Numbered from the stretch's first letter, positions 1 through 6,365 are shown. The stretch: DNA of 10,182 nt from JBBDIO01 sp040880365 (GCA_040880365.1 JBBDIO010000305.1:1-10182); one strand, 5' to 3'. Notes: generated by a model not told the origin, from the sequence alone. Program-made: numbers and translations.

Positions 1-771
1 CTGCGCGCCCAGCGCACAGTTCAGCCCCACACTAAAGGGGCGCACATGGGCCACGGAATACCAGAACGCTTCGGTGGTTTGGCCCGAAAGCGTGCGCCCG
101 CTGGCATCGGTAATCGTGCCCGAAATCATGACGGGCAGCCGTGTATTGCGTTCGGCAAAGACTTCTTCGATGGCGAAAAACGCAGCTTTGCTGTTCAGCG
201 TATCGAAGATGGTTTCCACAATCAACAGGTCCACATCGCCATCCATCAGTCCGCGCACCTGTTCCGCATAGGCGGTTTTCAGTTCATCAAAATCGGTGTT
301 GCGCTTGCCCGGGTCGTTCACATCGGGCGAAAGCGAAGCCGTGCGGTTGGTCGGCCCAATCGCGCCGGCCACAAAGCGCGGCTTGTCGGGCGTTTCGGCC
401 GTATATTCATCGGCCGCGGCCCGCGCGATGCGCGCCGATTCCACATTCATCTCATACGCCTGCGCCACCATGTCATAGTCCAATTGAGAAATGGCGTTGG
501 CGTTAAACGTATTGGTCTCGAGTATATCTGCGCCGGCGTCTAGAAATTGCCGATGGATCTCACCGACAATCTGAGGCTGGGTCAGGCTGAGCAATTCATT
601 ATTGCCTTTTAGCGGCGAGGCATGATCGCGAAACCGTTCGCCGCGATAATCCTCGTCACTCAGCTCATAGCGCTGAATCGTCGTCCCCATTGCGCCATCC
701 AGAATGAGGATGCGCGTGCTCGCCAGCTTTTCAAGCTGTGTCTGTTCAGTTTGTGCCTGTACAGTGTTCAT
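1..771 (-). CDS. metH: Methionine synthase MetH, N-terminal part (partial)
   Basis: The 257 visible residues form the homocysteine-binding barrel of cobalamin-dependent methionine synthase, the cytoplasmic enzyme that transfers a methyl group from 5-methyltetrahydrofolate to homocysteine. Motifs in order: LDGAMGT (about 24-30), LKGNNELL, GADILETNTFNA, GAIGPTNRTASLSPDVNDP, VETIFDTLN, GTITDASGRTLSGQTTEAF and GLNCALGA near 249-256. Cys252 in the last motif matches the first zinc/homocysteine ligand of the family; the later Cys-Cys pair and the folate, cobalamin and reactivation domains lie beyond the left edge. The chosen ATG follows a GAGAGGGG ribosome site (782-789) by about ten bases, with a TATAAT element 43 bases upstream. 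The gene is divergent from the acyl-CoA dehydrogenase operon. A stand-alone homocysteine methyltransferase unit of a split MetH cannot be excluded from this fragment, but the sequence is of the MetH type throughout. Confidence 0.95.
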   Translation of the reverse strand, partial: MNTVQAQTEQTQLEKLASTRILILDGAMGTTIQRYELSDEDYRGERFRDHASPLKGNNELLSLTQPQIVGEIHRQFLDAGADILETNTFNANAISQLDYDMVAQAYEMNVESARIARAAADEYTAETPDKPRFVAGAIGPTNRTASLSPDVNDPGKRNTDFDELKTAYAEQVRGLMDGDVDLLIVETIFDTLNSKAAFFAIEEVFAERNTRLPVMISGTITDASGRTLSGQTTEAFWYSVAHVRPFSVGLNCALGAQ

Positions 772-797
772 AAATCAATTACCCCTCTCGATAACTA

Positions 798-819
798 TAT
801 AATGCATCCCCCCATTATA
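798..819 (-). promoter_or_regulatory. metH promoter -10 inside an inverted repeat
   Basis: Read on the minus strand, 819-814 is a perfect TATAAT. It would start transcription near 807 and leave a leader of about 36 bases, too short for a known riboswitch. No good -35 is seen at 16-18 bases. The element is one arm of a perfect 7-base inverted repeat (TATAATG at 798-804, CATTATA at 813-819, 8-base spacer), so a repressor could bind here. The 10-mer GTATAATGGG (minus strand, 811-820) recurs exactly at the GNAT gene promoter (5061-5070). Confidence 0.5.
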
Positions 820-899
820 CAGCTTACTGCAACTTCCTGCCACGATTGGCGGCCGCCTGCCAGAATCAATAGGGTGTTGCGCGGGCGTGTGGGGGTGTT

Positions 900-938
900 T
901 GAAGCGTCCGCGCGGTGCGCGTAAATCTGTGCGCTTCA
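900..938. repeat. Inverted repeat in the metH/acyl-CoA dehydrogenase divergent region
   Basis: TGAAGCG at 900-906 and CGCTTCA at 932-938 are perfectly complementary 7-base arms around a 25-base GC-rich interior that itself holds short GCGC pairings. It sits just upstream of the candidate plus-strand promoter and is followed by no T tract, so an upstream binding site or chance is more likely than a terminator. Confidence 0.3.
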
Positions 939-940
939 CG

Positions 941-971
941 TTCAGAGCGACCCGCCACAGTATGCTAGAAT
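941..971 (+). promoter_or_regulatory. Candidate promoter of the acyl-CoA dehydrogenase operon
   Basis: TAGAAT at 966-971 is preceded by TGC at 963-965, giving an extended -10 (TGnTAGAAT). A weak -35-like TTCAGA lies at 941-946 with a 19-base spacer, long but tolerable with an extended -10. Transcription would begin near 978 and give a leader of about 114 bases before the ATG at 1092. Confidence 0.45.
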
Positions 972-999
972 AGGGAAGCCAGTCTACTGGCGCACCCTA
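971..999 (+). promoter_or_regulatory. Hairpin / operator-like inverted repeat at the predicted start of transcription
   Basis: A perfect palindrome, GCCAGT (978-983) and ACTGGC (986-991) separated by CT, is nested inside a second pair, TAGGG (971-975) and CCCTA (995-999). The nested dyad begins at the last base of the -10 and covers the expected transcription start, the classical place for a repressor site; in RNA it would form a hairpin at the extreme 5' end. Which of the two applies cannot be told from sequence. Confidence 0.45.
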
Positions 1000-1019
1000 C
1001 AGGCGGTGAATTGACTATT

Positions 1020-1051
1020 GATTTGCGCAGCCCATCGATTTGCGCAGCCCA
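1020..1051 (+). repeat. Tandem 15-base direct repeat in the leader of the acyl-CoA dehydrogenase operon
   Basis: GATTTGCGCAGCCCA occurs perfectly at 1020-1034 and again at 1037-1051, a 17-base period. It lies in the untranslated leader about 40 bases before the chosen ATG. It may be a slippage duplication or a pair of protein-binding sites. Confidence 0.6.
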
Positions 1052-1091
1052 CCCTGCCGCCCGCCTACCACCCACATCGGGAGAATCTTGC

Positions 1092-2291
1092 ATGGACTTC
1101 AGCGTTCCACCCCAGATCGAGCCGATCCTGGACAAAATCCACGCCTTTGTCGCCGCAGAACTGATCCCCCTGGAGCCAGCGTTTCTCAATACCGAATTCC
1201 GAGAACTGGTGCCTGTGCTGGCCGAAAAGCGCGCCCAGGTGCAAGCCGCGGGGCTGTGGGCGCCCTTTTTGCCGCGTGCCCAGGGTGGCATGGGGCTGCC
1301 CCTGGTCGAATATGCCCACGTCAGCGAAGCATTGGGCCGTTCGCCATTGGGCCATTATGCCTTCAATTGCCAGGCGCCCGATGTAGGCAACATGGAAATT
1401 CTCATGGAATATGGCACGCCCGCGCAAAAAACGGCCTATCTGGAACCTGTGGCACGCGGCGAAGCGCGCAGCTGTTTTGCCATGACCGAGCCGGAAAACG
1501 CAGGGTCGAATCCGGTTTTGATGGATACCACGGCAGTCAAAGCGGGTGACGACTATGTGATCAACGGGCACAAGTGGTTTGCCACGGGTGCAGATGGGGC
1601 AGCGTTTGCCATTGTCATGGCGATCACCAATCCCGAAGCCGAAAGCCGCCACCAACGCGCCAGCCAGATCATCGTGCCCACCAGCACGCCCGGCTATATC
1701 CATGTGCGCAATATCCAGGTCATGGGCGAAGCGGGCAGCGACCACGCCACCCACGCCGAACTGCGCTTTGAAGATTGCCGCGTGCCCCAGGCCAATTTGC
1801 TGGGTCCCGAAGGCGCGGGCTTCCGCATCGCACAAGAGCGACTCGGCCCAGGGCGCATTCACCATTGTATGCGCTGGATTGGCATTTGCGAACGCGCCTT
1901 CGATCTCATGTGCCGGCGCGCGCTCAAACGGCGGCTTTCCAGCAGCGGCTATCTGGCGGATCAGCAGACAGTTCACAACTGGATTGCCGAAAGTCGCACC
2001 GAGATCGACGCCGCGCGGCTCATGGTGCTCCATGCCGCGTGGAAAATGGACCAGGCAGGCGCCTATGGTGCGCGCATCGAGATTTCCACCATCAAGTTCT
2101 TTGTGGCAAATGTGCTCCACAATGTGCTGGATCGGGCCATCCAGGTGCACGGCGCGCTGGGCATGACCGACGACACGCCGCTGGCCTATTGGTATCGCCA
2201 CGAGCGCGCCGCGCGCATCTATGATGGGGCGGATGAAGTGCACAAGTGGGTGGTGGCCCGGCAAATCCTGAAAGAATATCGCGACCAATAA
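1092..2291 (+). CDS. Acyl-CoA dehydrogenase, ACAD10/11-like
   Basis: A 399-residue FAD-dependent acyl-CoA dehydrogenase with the full three-part fold: helical N-terminus, middle beta domain with CFAMTEPENAGSNP (128-141) and VINGHKWFATGA (156-167), and C-terminal helices with VHGALGM (352-358) and IYDGADEVHKW (376-386). The DGxDEVH signature is that of the ACAD10/ACAD11 branch; Asp378 stands where medium-chain dehydrogenases carry the catalytic Glu in IYEGT. In the mammalian proteins this domain is fused to an APH-fold kinase and acts on 4-hydroxyacyl-CoAs; here the kinase is a separate gene two positions downstream. The ATG at 1092 follows GGGAG (1079-1083) by eight bases and is followed by typical family sequence; a TTG at 1011 in the same frame would add 27 atypical residues encoded by the leader repeat. 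It is first in an operon with the SDR 42 bases later. An ordinary short-chain substrate remains possible. Confidence 0.93.
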   Translation: MDFSVPPQIEPILDKIHAFVAAELIPLEPAFLNTEFRELVPVLAEKRAQVQAAGLWAPFLPRAQGGMGLPLVEYAHVSEALGRSPLGHYAFNCQAPDVGNMEILMEYGTPAQKTAYLEPVARGEARSCFAMTEPENAGSNPVLMDTTAVKAGDDYVINGHKWFATGADGAAFAIVMAITNPEAESRHQRASQIIVPTSTPGYIHVRNIQVMGEAGSDHATHAELRFEDCRVPQANLLGPEGAGFRIAQERLGPGRIHHCMRWIGICERAFDLMCRRALKRRLSSSGYLADQQTVHNWIAESRTEIDAARLMVLHAAWKMDQAGAYGARIEISTIKFFVANVLHNVLDRAIQVHGALGMTDDTPLAYWYRHERAARIYDGADEVHKWVVARQILKEYRDQ

Positions 2292-2333
2292 GCATTCGCC
2301 AACCTATAAATAACCGATTAAGGAGTTAAACCC

Positions 2334-3341
2334 ATGCGCGTCGTCGTCATCGGCGGAACCGGCCATGTGGGAACCTATCTCGTCCCTCGGCTGGTAGAAC
2401 TGGGCCACGAAGTCATGATAGTCTCGCGGCAACAACGGGAACCCTATACACCCCATGCGGCATGGCAACAGGTGCGCCATGTGACCATCGACCGCGCCGC
2501 CGCCGAAAAAGCGGGCGACTTTGGCGCGCAGATTGCCGCGCTGCACGGGCAGGTAGTGATCGACATGATCTGCTTCACGCTGGAATCGGCGCAACACCTG
2601 GTCGATGCGCTGCGCGGGCAGGTGCAACACTTTATCCACTGTGGCACAGTCTGGATCCACGGCCCCAGCGTCGAAGTGCCCACACCCGAAACCGCGCCGC
2701 GCCGCCCCTTTGGCGACTATGGCATCCAGAAAGCGGCCATCGAAGCCTATTTGCTGGAACAGGCGCGCGTCACAGGCTTCCCCGCCACGGCGCTGCACCC
2801 TGGGCACATCGTGGGGCGCGGCTGGAATCCGCTAAACCCTGCGGGACACTTTAACCCCACGGTCTTTAGCAAGCTGGCCCAGGGCCAAGAGGTTTCGCTG
2901 CCCAATCTGGGCATGGAAACCGTGCACCATGTGCACGCCGACGATGTCGCCCAGGCGTTTGTGCAGGCCATGAACCACTGGCAGGCGGCGGTGGGCGAAA
3001 GTTTCCACGTCGTATCGGGGCAGGCGCTCACCCTGCGCGGCTATGCCGAACGCATGGCAGCGTGGTTTGGACAGGACGCGAATCTGGCCTTTTTGCCGTG
3101 GGAAGAGTGGCGCGCCACCGTGAGCGCCGACGAAGCCCGCGCCACCTGGGATCACATTGCCCACAGCCCCAATTGCAGCATCGCCAAGGCCCAGCGCCTG
3201 TTGAACTATCAACCCCGCTATAGCTCGCTGCAAGGGGTGCAGGAAGCCGTGGCCTGGCTGGTAGACCAGGGCACCATCACGCCCGCCGCCGCAACCGACG
3301 CCGCGCCCGCCACTTCAAACGCCAAATTGGCAGCAGGATAG
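2334..3341 (+). CDS. NAD(P)-binding SDR / NAD-dependent epimerase-dehydratase family protein
   Basis: A 335-residue extended or atypical short-chain dehydrogenase/reductase. The nucleotide-binding glycine motif GGTGHVG is at 7-13, the YxxxK pair is Tyr129/Lys133 (YGIQK), and the C-terminal part (LHPGHIVGRG..., HVHADDVAQAF, FHVVSGQALTLRGYAE) follows the NAD-dependent epimerase pattern. The usual catalytic Ser appears to be Cys103 in HCGTVW, with Thr105 next to it, although this alignment is by eye. The ATG is preceded by a strong AAGGAG (2320-2325, eight-base spacing). The gene lies between the acyl-CoA dehydrogenase and the phosphotransferase, and its stop overlaps the ribosome site of the latter, which implies joint expression. 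A role in reducing or interconverting an oxo/hydroxy-acyl substrate of the operon is inference. The C-terminus ends in an Ala/Thr/Pro-rich tail of about 20 residues, probably disordered. Substrate unknown. Confidence 0.85.
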   Translation: MRVVVIGGTGHVGTYLVPRLVELGHEVMIVSRQQREPYTPHAAWQQVRHVTIDRAAAEKAGDFGAQIAALHGQVVIDMICFTLESAQHLVDALRGQVQHFIHCGTVWIHGPSVEVPTPETAPRRPFGDYGIQKAAIEAYLLEQARVTGFPATALHPGHIVGRGWNPLNPAGHFNPTVFSKLAQGQEVSLPNLGMETVHHVHADDVAQAFVQAMNHWQAAVGESFHVVSGQALTLRGYAERMAAWFGQDANLAFLPWEEWRATVSADEARATWDHIAHSPNCSIAKAQRLLNYQPRYSSLQGVQEAVAWLVDQGTITPAAATDAAPATSNAKLAAG

Positions 3342-3345
3342 CAGC

Positions 3346-4431
3346 ATGACGCGCCTTGATGAAGCCGGAAGCGTGCGCCAGGGCGAAGCCTTGCCCCTTG
3401 CCCAACTGGAAACCTATCTGAAAGCCCATCTGCCCGCAGATGTGCAAACCGGCGGCGCGCTCAGCGTCTACCAGTTCCCCAGCGGCTATTCCAATCTCAC
3501 CTATCTGTTGCGCCTGGGCGACCGCGAGCTGGTGCTGCGCCGTCCGCCCTTTGGCGTAGAAATTGCCTCGGCCCACGATATGGGGCGCGAATATCGGGTG
3601 CTGGCAGGGTTGGCGCGCGTCTACGACCGGGTGCCGCGTCCGCTGCTCTTTTGCGAAGATGTCGCGGTCATCGGCGCGCCCTTTTATGTGATGGAACGGA
3701 TTCAGGGCGTGGTCTTGCGCGCCGAGCGCATGGCCGAACTCCAGCTGGGCGCAGCCGATATGCAGCGTCTGGCACAGGCCACGGTCGACAATCTCGCCAC
3801 GATTCACAGCCTGGACCCCGCCGCCGCCGGGCTTGCCGAGTTGGGCCGTCCTGCGGGCTATGTGGCGCGGCAGATCAACGGCTGGATCCGCCGCTATCGC
3901 GCGGCGCAGACCGATACGTGGCCCGAGCTGGAAGAAATCCTCACCTGGCTGGAAGGTCATATGCCGCCCGAAGCGGGCGCGGCCATCATCCACAACGATT
4001 ATAAGTACGACAATCTGATTCTCGACCCCAACGACATGGGGCATATCCTGGCCGTGCTGGATTGGGAGATGTGCACGCTGGGCGATCCGCTGCTGGATCT
4101 GGGCACCACGCTGGGCTATTGGACCGAACCGGGCGACCCCGCGCCGCTGGTGGGCATGTTTGGGCTGACCACTCTACCCGGCAACCTGAGCCGCCAGGCC
4201 GTGGTCGAACGCTATGCCGCGGTCAGCGGGCGCACGATTGCCGACCCCCTGTTCTACTATGTCTATGGCATCTTCAAAATCGGGGTCATCATCCAGCAAA
4301 TCTACAACCGCTATCGCCAGGGCCATTCGCAGGATGCACGCTTTGCCCAGCTGTGGGAGGTGGTACAGGCCAGCGGCGTCGCGGGTGCCCACGCGCTCCA
4401 CCGGGGGCGAATCTCGGCCAACGCTGCCTAA
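3346..4431 (+). CDS. APH-fold phosphotransferase, ACAD10/11 kinase-domain type
   Basis: A 361-residue phosphotransferase of the aminoglycoside phosphotransferase / choline kinase fold. The N-lobe has a nucleotide loop (FPSGYSNLTYLL) and the Lys-equivalent strand LVLRRPPFG. The catalytic loop is HNDYKYDN with Asp218 and Asn223, and the metal-binding motif is LDWEMCTLGDPLLDLG with Asp239. This HNDYK...LDWEMCTLGDP pattern is that of the 'phosphotransferase family' proteins that accompany or are fused to ACAD10/11 dehydrogenases, and not of antibiotic-resistance kinases. In the Pseudomonas LvaA and mammalian ACAD10/11 systems such a kinase phosphorylates the 4-hydroxyl of an acyl-CoA. The ATG lies four bases after the SDR stop with an AGGA (3335-3338) inside the end of that gene, so translation is probably coupled. 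It is the last gene of the operon, and its stop overlaps that of the convergent GNAT gene by four bases, leaving no room for a separate terminator. Confidence 0.9.
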   Translation: MTRLDEAGSVRQGEALPLAQLETYLKAHLPADVQTGGALSVYQFPSGYSNLTYLLRLGDRELVLRRPPFGVEIASAHDMGREYRVLAGLARVYDRVPRPLLFCEDVAVIGAPFYVMERIQGVVLRAERMAELQLGAADMQRLAQATVDNLATIHSLDPAAAGLAELGRPAGYVARQINGWIRRYRAAQTDTWPELEEILTWLEGHMPPEAGAAIIHNDYKYDNLILDPNDMGHILAVLDWEMCTLGDPLLDLGTTLGYWTEPGDPAPLVGMFGLTTLPGNLSRQAVVERYAAVSGRTIADPLFYYVYGIFKIGVIIQQIYNRYRQGHSQDARFAQLWEVVQASGVAGAHALHRGRISANAA

Positions 4432-4979
4432 TTCCGAAAACGTTGTTCCACCCCGCCCTGGCGGTTTTCAAACTGACCGTGGGTATATTCGTGTAAAATC
4501 TGCTGCCAGAATGCGCGCGCCGGTTGATTCTTTTCCAACTCGTAGACCACCCACCGCCCCCGGTGGTTGTCGAAAACCAGCCGCGCCGCGGCCCGCCCCA
4601 CGCCTTGCCCCCGATATTTGGGCACAATATAAAAATCCACCAGCTCGAAATCCACCCCGGCATCGGGCAAATACACAGGATCGGCCAACACCGCGGCATA
4701 GCCCGCCGGCACGCCCGCCACCCGGATCACATAGAGCGTACACCGGTCGCGCACCCACCAATTGGCGCGGCGACACTGCTCCCAGGTGCGCGCCGCATCG
4801 ACAGGGGCGGCTGTATCGGATTCTATGGAGGTTTCTTCCGGCGGCACAAACATGGGCAGCCCATAGGCATTGATGAGCATCTGGTCATCATAGCGCGCCA
4901 GATCCATAAAGAACGCGACCATGAGATTTTCCACAATCTGCCGATCCTGGGGCGTGCCCTGCGAGAGCGTGATATTCAT
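4428..4979 (-). CDS. GNAT family N-acetyltransferase
   Basis: A 183-residue protein with the GNAT acetyl-CoA fold. The core strand and loop VDFYIVPKYRGQGVGRAAARLVF (about 114-136) hold the RGQGVG pyrophosphate-binding motif A, and ELEKNQPARAFWQQIL (147-162) matches motif B with the N-x-x-A-x-x-F/W pattern. The N-terminal part (TPQDRQIVENLMVAFFMDLARYDDQM) resembles GNATs of unknown substrate. The ATG at 4979 is chosen because the family sequence begins there; the ribosome site (GAAAGG, about 13 bases away) is weak, and the upstream in-frame extension reads across the promoter and its inverted repeat and has no family resemblance. It is convergent with the phosphotransferase and divergent from the first D-2-hydroxyacid dehydrogenase. 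Substrate and biological role cannot be read from the sequence. Confidence 0.88.
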   Translation of the reverse strand: MNITLSQGTPQDRQIVENLMVAFFMDLARYDDQMLINAYGLPMFVPPEETSIESDTAAPVDAARTWEQCRRANWWVRDRCTLYVIRVAGVPAGYAAVLADPVYLPDAGVDFELVDFYIVPKYRGQGVGRAAARLVFDNHRGRWVVYELEKNQPARAFWQQILHEYTHGQFENRQGGVEQRFRN

Positions 4980-5049
4980 GGGATACGGTGTGCCTTTCTC
5001 GATACGCGGTAGGCCACAGGCGGGTATGGGCTGCGCGGTTGCCTCTCGC

Positions 5050-5073
5050 CAGGTATACCGCCCATTATACCTG
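5050..5073 (-). promoter_or_regulatory. GNAT gene -10 and operator-like inverted repeat
   Basis: CAGGTATA (5050-5057) and TATACCTG (5066-5073) are perfect 8-base inverted arms with an 8-base spacer. The minus-strand TATAAT (5069-5064) lies mostly within the right-hand arm and the expected start near 5057 within the left one, giving a leader of about 78 bases to the ATG. No convincing -35 is seen. The geometry fits a dimeric repressor site over a promoter. It could also act on the divergent dehydrogenase gene. Confidence 0.5.
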
Positions 5074-5160
5074 TGCCGCGCAGGAACGAAACCACGCCAA
5101 TCGCGTGCCCGCAACCAACACCAACCGGCGCGTGGTTCGCCAACTTGCGCCAACGTTCGT

Positions 5161-5182
5161 TACAATACACGGTACAATACAC
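5161..5182 (+). repeat. Direct repeat TACAATACAC x2, possible tandem -10 elements
   Basis: TACAATACAC occurs at 5161-5170 and 5173-5182, a 12-base period. Each copy starts with TACAAT, a good -10 hexamer, about 70-90 bases before the dehydrogenase ATG. No matching -35 hexamer is found at 16-18 bases, so a promoter role is only possible. Nearby, GCGCCAACG is also present twice (5147-5155 and 5220-5228). Confidence 0.35.
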
Positions 5183-5252
5183 AGTAAATTGCTGCCCACA
5201 GTCTACGCGTTGCCTCCACGCGCCAACGCATCCCACTAGAATGAGGAACCTG

Positions 5253-6320
5253 ATGTCTACCACAACCCGCCCCAAAATTCTCATGGCCTTTAACAAAAAT
5301 GTGCATGAAGGCTATCTGCCGCCCGCGGCCATCGAACACCTGGAAACATTCGCCGATTGGGACTGGTTTCCCTGCGAAGGCGGCGGCATTTATGATACCA
5401 ACCAGAACCCCGAAGACGCAGCCCGGCTCAAGCAAACCATTGGCGACTATGATGGCATCATCGTCTGCCACGGCGCGCCCACGCTGACCGCCGACATTCT
5501 CGAGGCCGCGCCCAATCTGCGCATCATCGGCGAGCTGGAAGGCGACCGGTTTGCCAGCCGCATCGACCTGGATGCCGCCTGGGCGCGCAATGTGCGCGCG
5601 GTGGATACTACCAACGCCTCGTCCTATCCTGTCTCCGAATGGGCGCTGGCGTTGATCCTGGTAGCCTCGCGCAATGCGGGCTATCACTTTCGCCGCATGA
5701 TTGCGGGCGAAACCAAAGCCGACCGCGAAGCCTATACGAACATGCCCGGCCTGCTGACCGGCAAGCGTGTGGGGCTGATCGGCGGCGGACACATGGCCCG
5801 CCGCCTGATCAAATTCCTGCGCCCCTTCGAAGTGGAAATCTGGGTCCACGACCCCTATCTGCCCCGCGAAATGGCCGAAGTCGTGGGCTTCACCCAGACT
5901 TCGCTGGACAATGTCATGTCCCAGTGTGATGTGGTGGCCTGTCTGGTGCCCCTGACCCCCGGCACACGCGGCCTGATTGGCGAACACGAATTGGCGCTGT
6001 TGCGCCCGCGCACGGTTTTTGTCAATGTCTCACGCGGGCCGGTGGTAGATTCTGCCGCGCTGATCGCCCGTCTGAAAAAAGGCGACATTGTCGCGGGGCT
6101 GGATGTGTTCGACCCGGAACCCGTGCCGCCCGAAAGCGAAATCCTGCAACTGCCCAATGTCTTTCTCAGCCCGCATCTGGGCTGGACGACCGGCGACGCC
6201 TATCGTCCCTTCCTGCCGCTCATGGTCGACGAGCTGGAACGCTTCTTCCACGGGCACGACACCTGGTTCGATCTCACACCCAACACCAAAGCCAACCGCA
6301 CGAGCACGGCAAAAGCCTAG
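5253..6320 (+). CDS. D-isomer-specific 2-hydroxyacid dehydrogenase (first copy)
   Basis: A 355-residue NAD(P)-dependent dehydrogenase that interconverts a D-2-hydroxy acid and a 2-oxo acid in the cytoplasm. The Rossmann domain starts at GKRVGLIGGGHMARRL with glycines at 177-179; GGGHMA replaces the commoner GLGxIG. The catalytic residues are Arg261 (NVSRGPVVD), Glu289 (DVFDPEP) and His308 (SPHLGW). The N-terminal catalytic domain (KILMAFNKNVHEGYLPPAAIEHL...) is normal in length. The ATG at 5253 has GAGGA at 5243-5247, five bases upstream; an in-frame ATG at 5241 would add only four residues, while longer versions would read through the promoter region. It is followed after 90 bases by an SDR gene and then by a second, distantly related dehydrogenase. 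The family covers glyoxylate, hydroxypyruvate, phosphoglycerate and lactate enzymes, and the substrate cannot be chosen from the sequence. Confidence 0.92.
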   Translation: MSTTTRPKILMAFNKNVHEGYLPPAAIEHLETFADWDWFPCEGGGIYDTNQNPEDAARLKQTIGDYDGIIVCHGAPTLTADILEAAPNLRIIGELEGDRFASRIDLDAAWARNVRAVDTTNASSYPVSEWALALILVASRNAGYHFRRMIAGETKADREAYTNMPGLLTGKRVGLIGGGHMARRLIKFLRPFEVEIWVHDPYLPREMAEVVGFTQTSLDNVMSQCDVVACLVPLTPGTRGLIGEHELALLRPRTVFVNVSRGPVVDSAALIARLKKGDIVAGLDVFDPEPVPPESEILQLPNVFLSPHLGWTTGDAYRPFLPLMVDELERFFHGHDTWFDLTPNTKANRTSTAKA

Positions 6321-6330
6321 GCCGGGCAAG

Positions 6331-6365
6331 CTAGAGGGGCATGAGGCGCGGGATAGTCCCTCTAG
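6331..6365 (+). repeat. Inverted repeat between the dehydrogenase and SDR genes
   Basis: CTAGAGGG (6331-6338) and CCCTCTAG (6358-6365) form a perfect 8-base stem with a 19-base loop, ten bases after the stop codon. GCATG at 6339-6343 could instead pair with CATGC at 6367-6371, giving a mutually exclusive fold. No T tract follows, so this looks like an intra-operon processing hairpin or a binding site more than a terminator. Confidence 0.4.

Noticed and set aside
46..543. 165-codon plus-strand frame at the left end
   Set aside because: It is antisense to the highly conserved metH N-terminal domain and has no recognisable feature.
772..960. Cobalamin or SAM riboswitch upstream of metH
   Set aside because: The predicted leader is only about 36 bases and no conserved riboswitch core is visible in the region.
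1011..1091. Upstream TTG start for the acyl-CoA dehydrogenase
   Set aside because: The extra 27 residues come from the leader repeat and do not resemble the family; the ATG at 1092 has a good ribosome site.
1065..2288. 407-codon open frame on the minus strand opposite the acyl-CoA dehydrogenase
   Set aside because: It is an antisense shadow of a GC-rich gene; its product is rich in His, Arg and Gly with no family motif, while the plus strand encodes a complete conserved enzyme.
3346..4431. Aminoglycoside resistance kinase
   Set aside because: The fold is shared, but the HNDYK/LDWEMCTLGDP motifs and the acyl-CoA dehydrogenase neighbour point to the ACAD10/11-type metabolic kinase group.
5073..5252. 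Longer N-terminus for the first D-2-hydroxyacid dehydrogenase
   Set aside because: It would read through the candidate promoter elements and the repeats, and the added residues are unlike any dehydrogenase; ATG 5253 has GAGGA just upstream.
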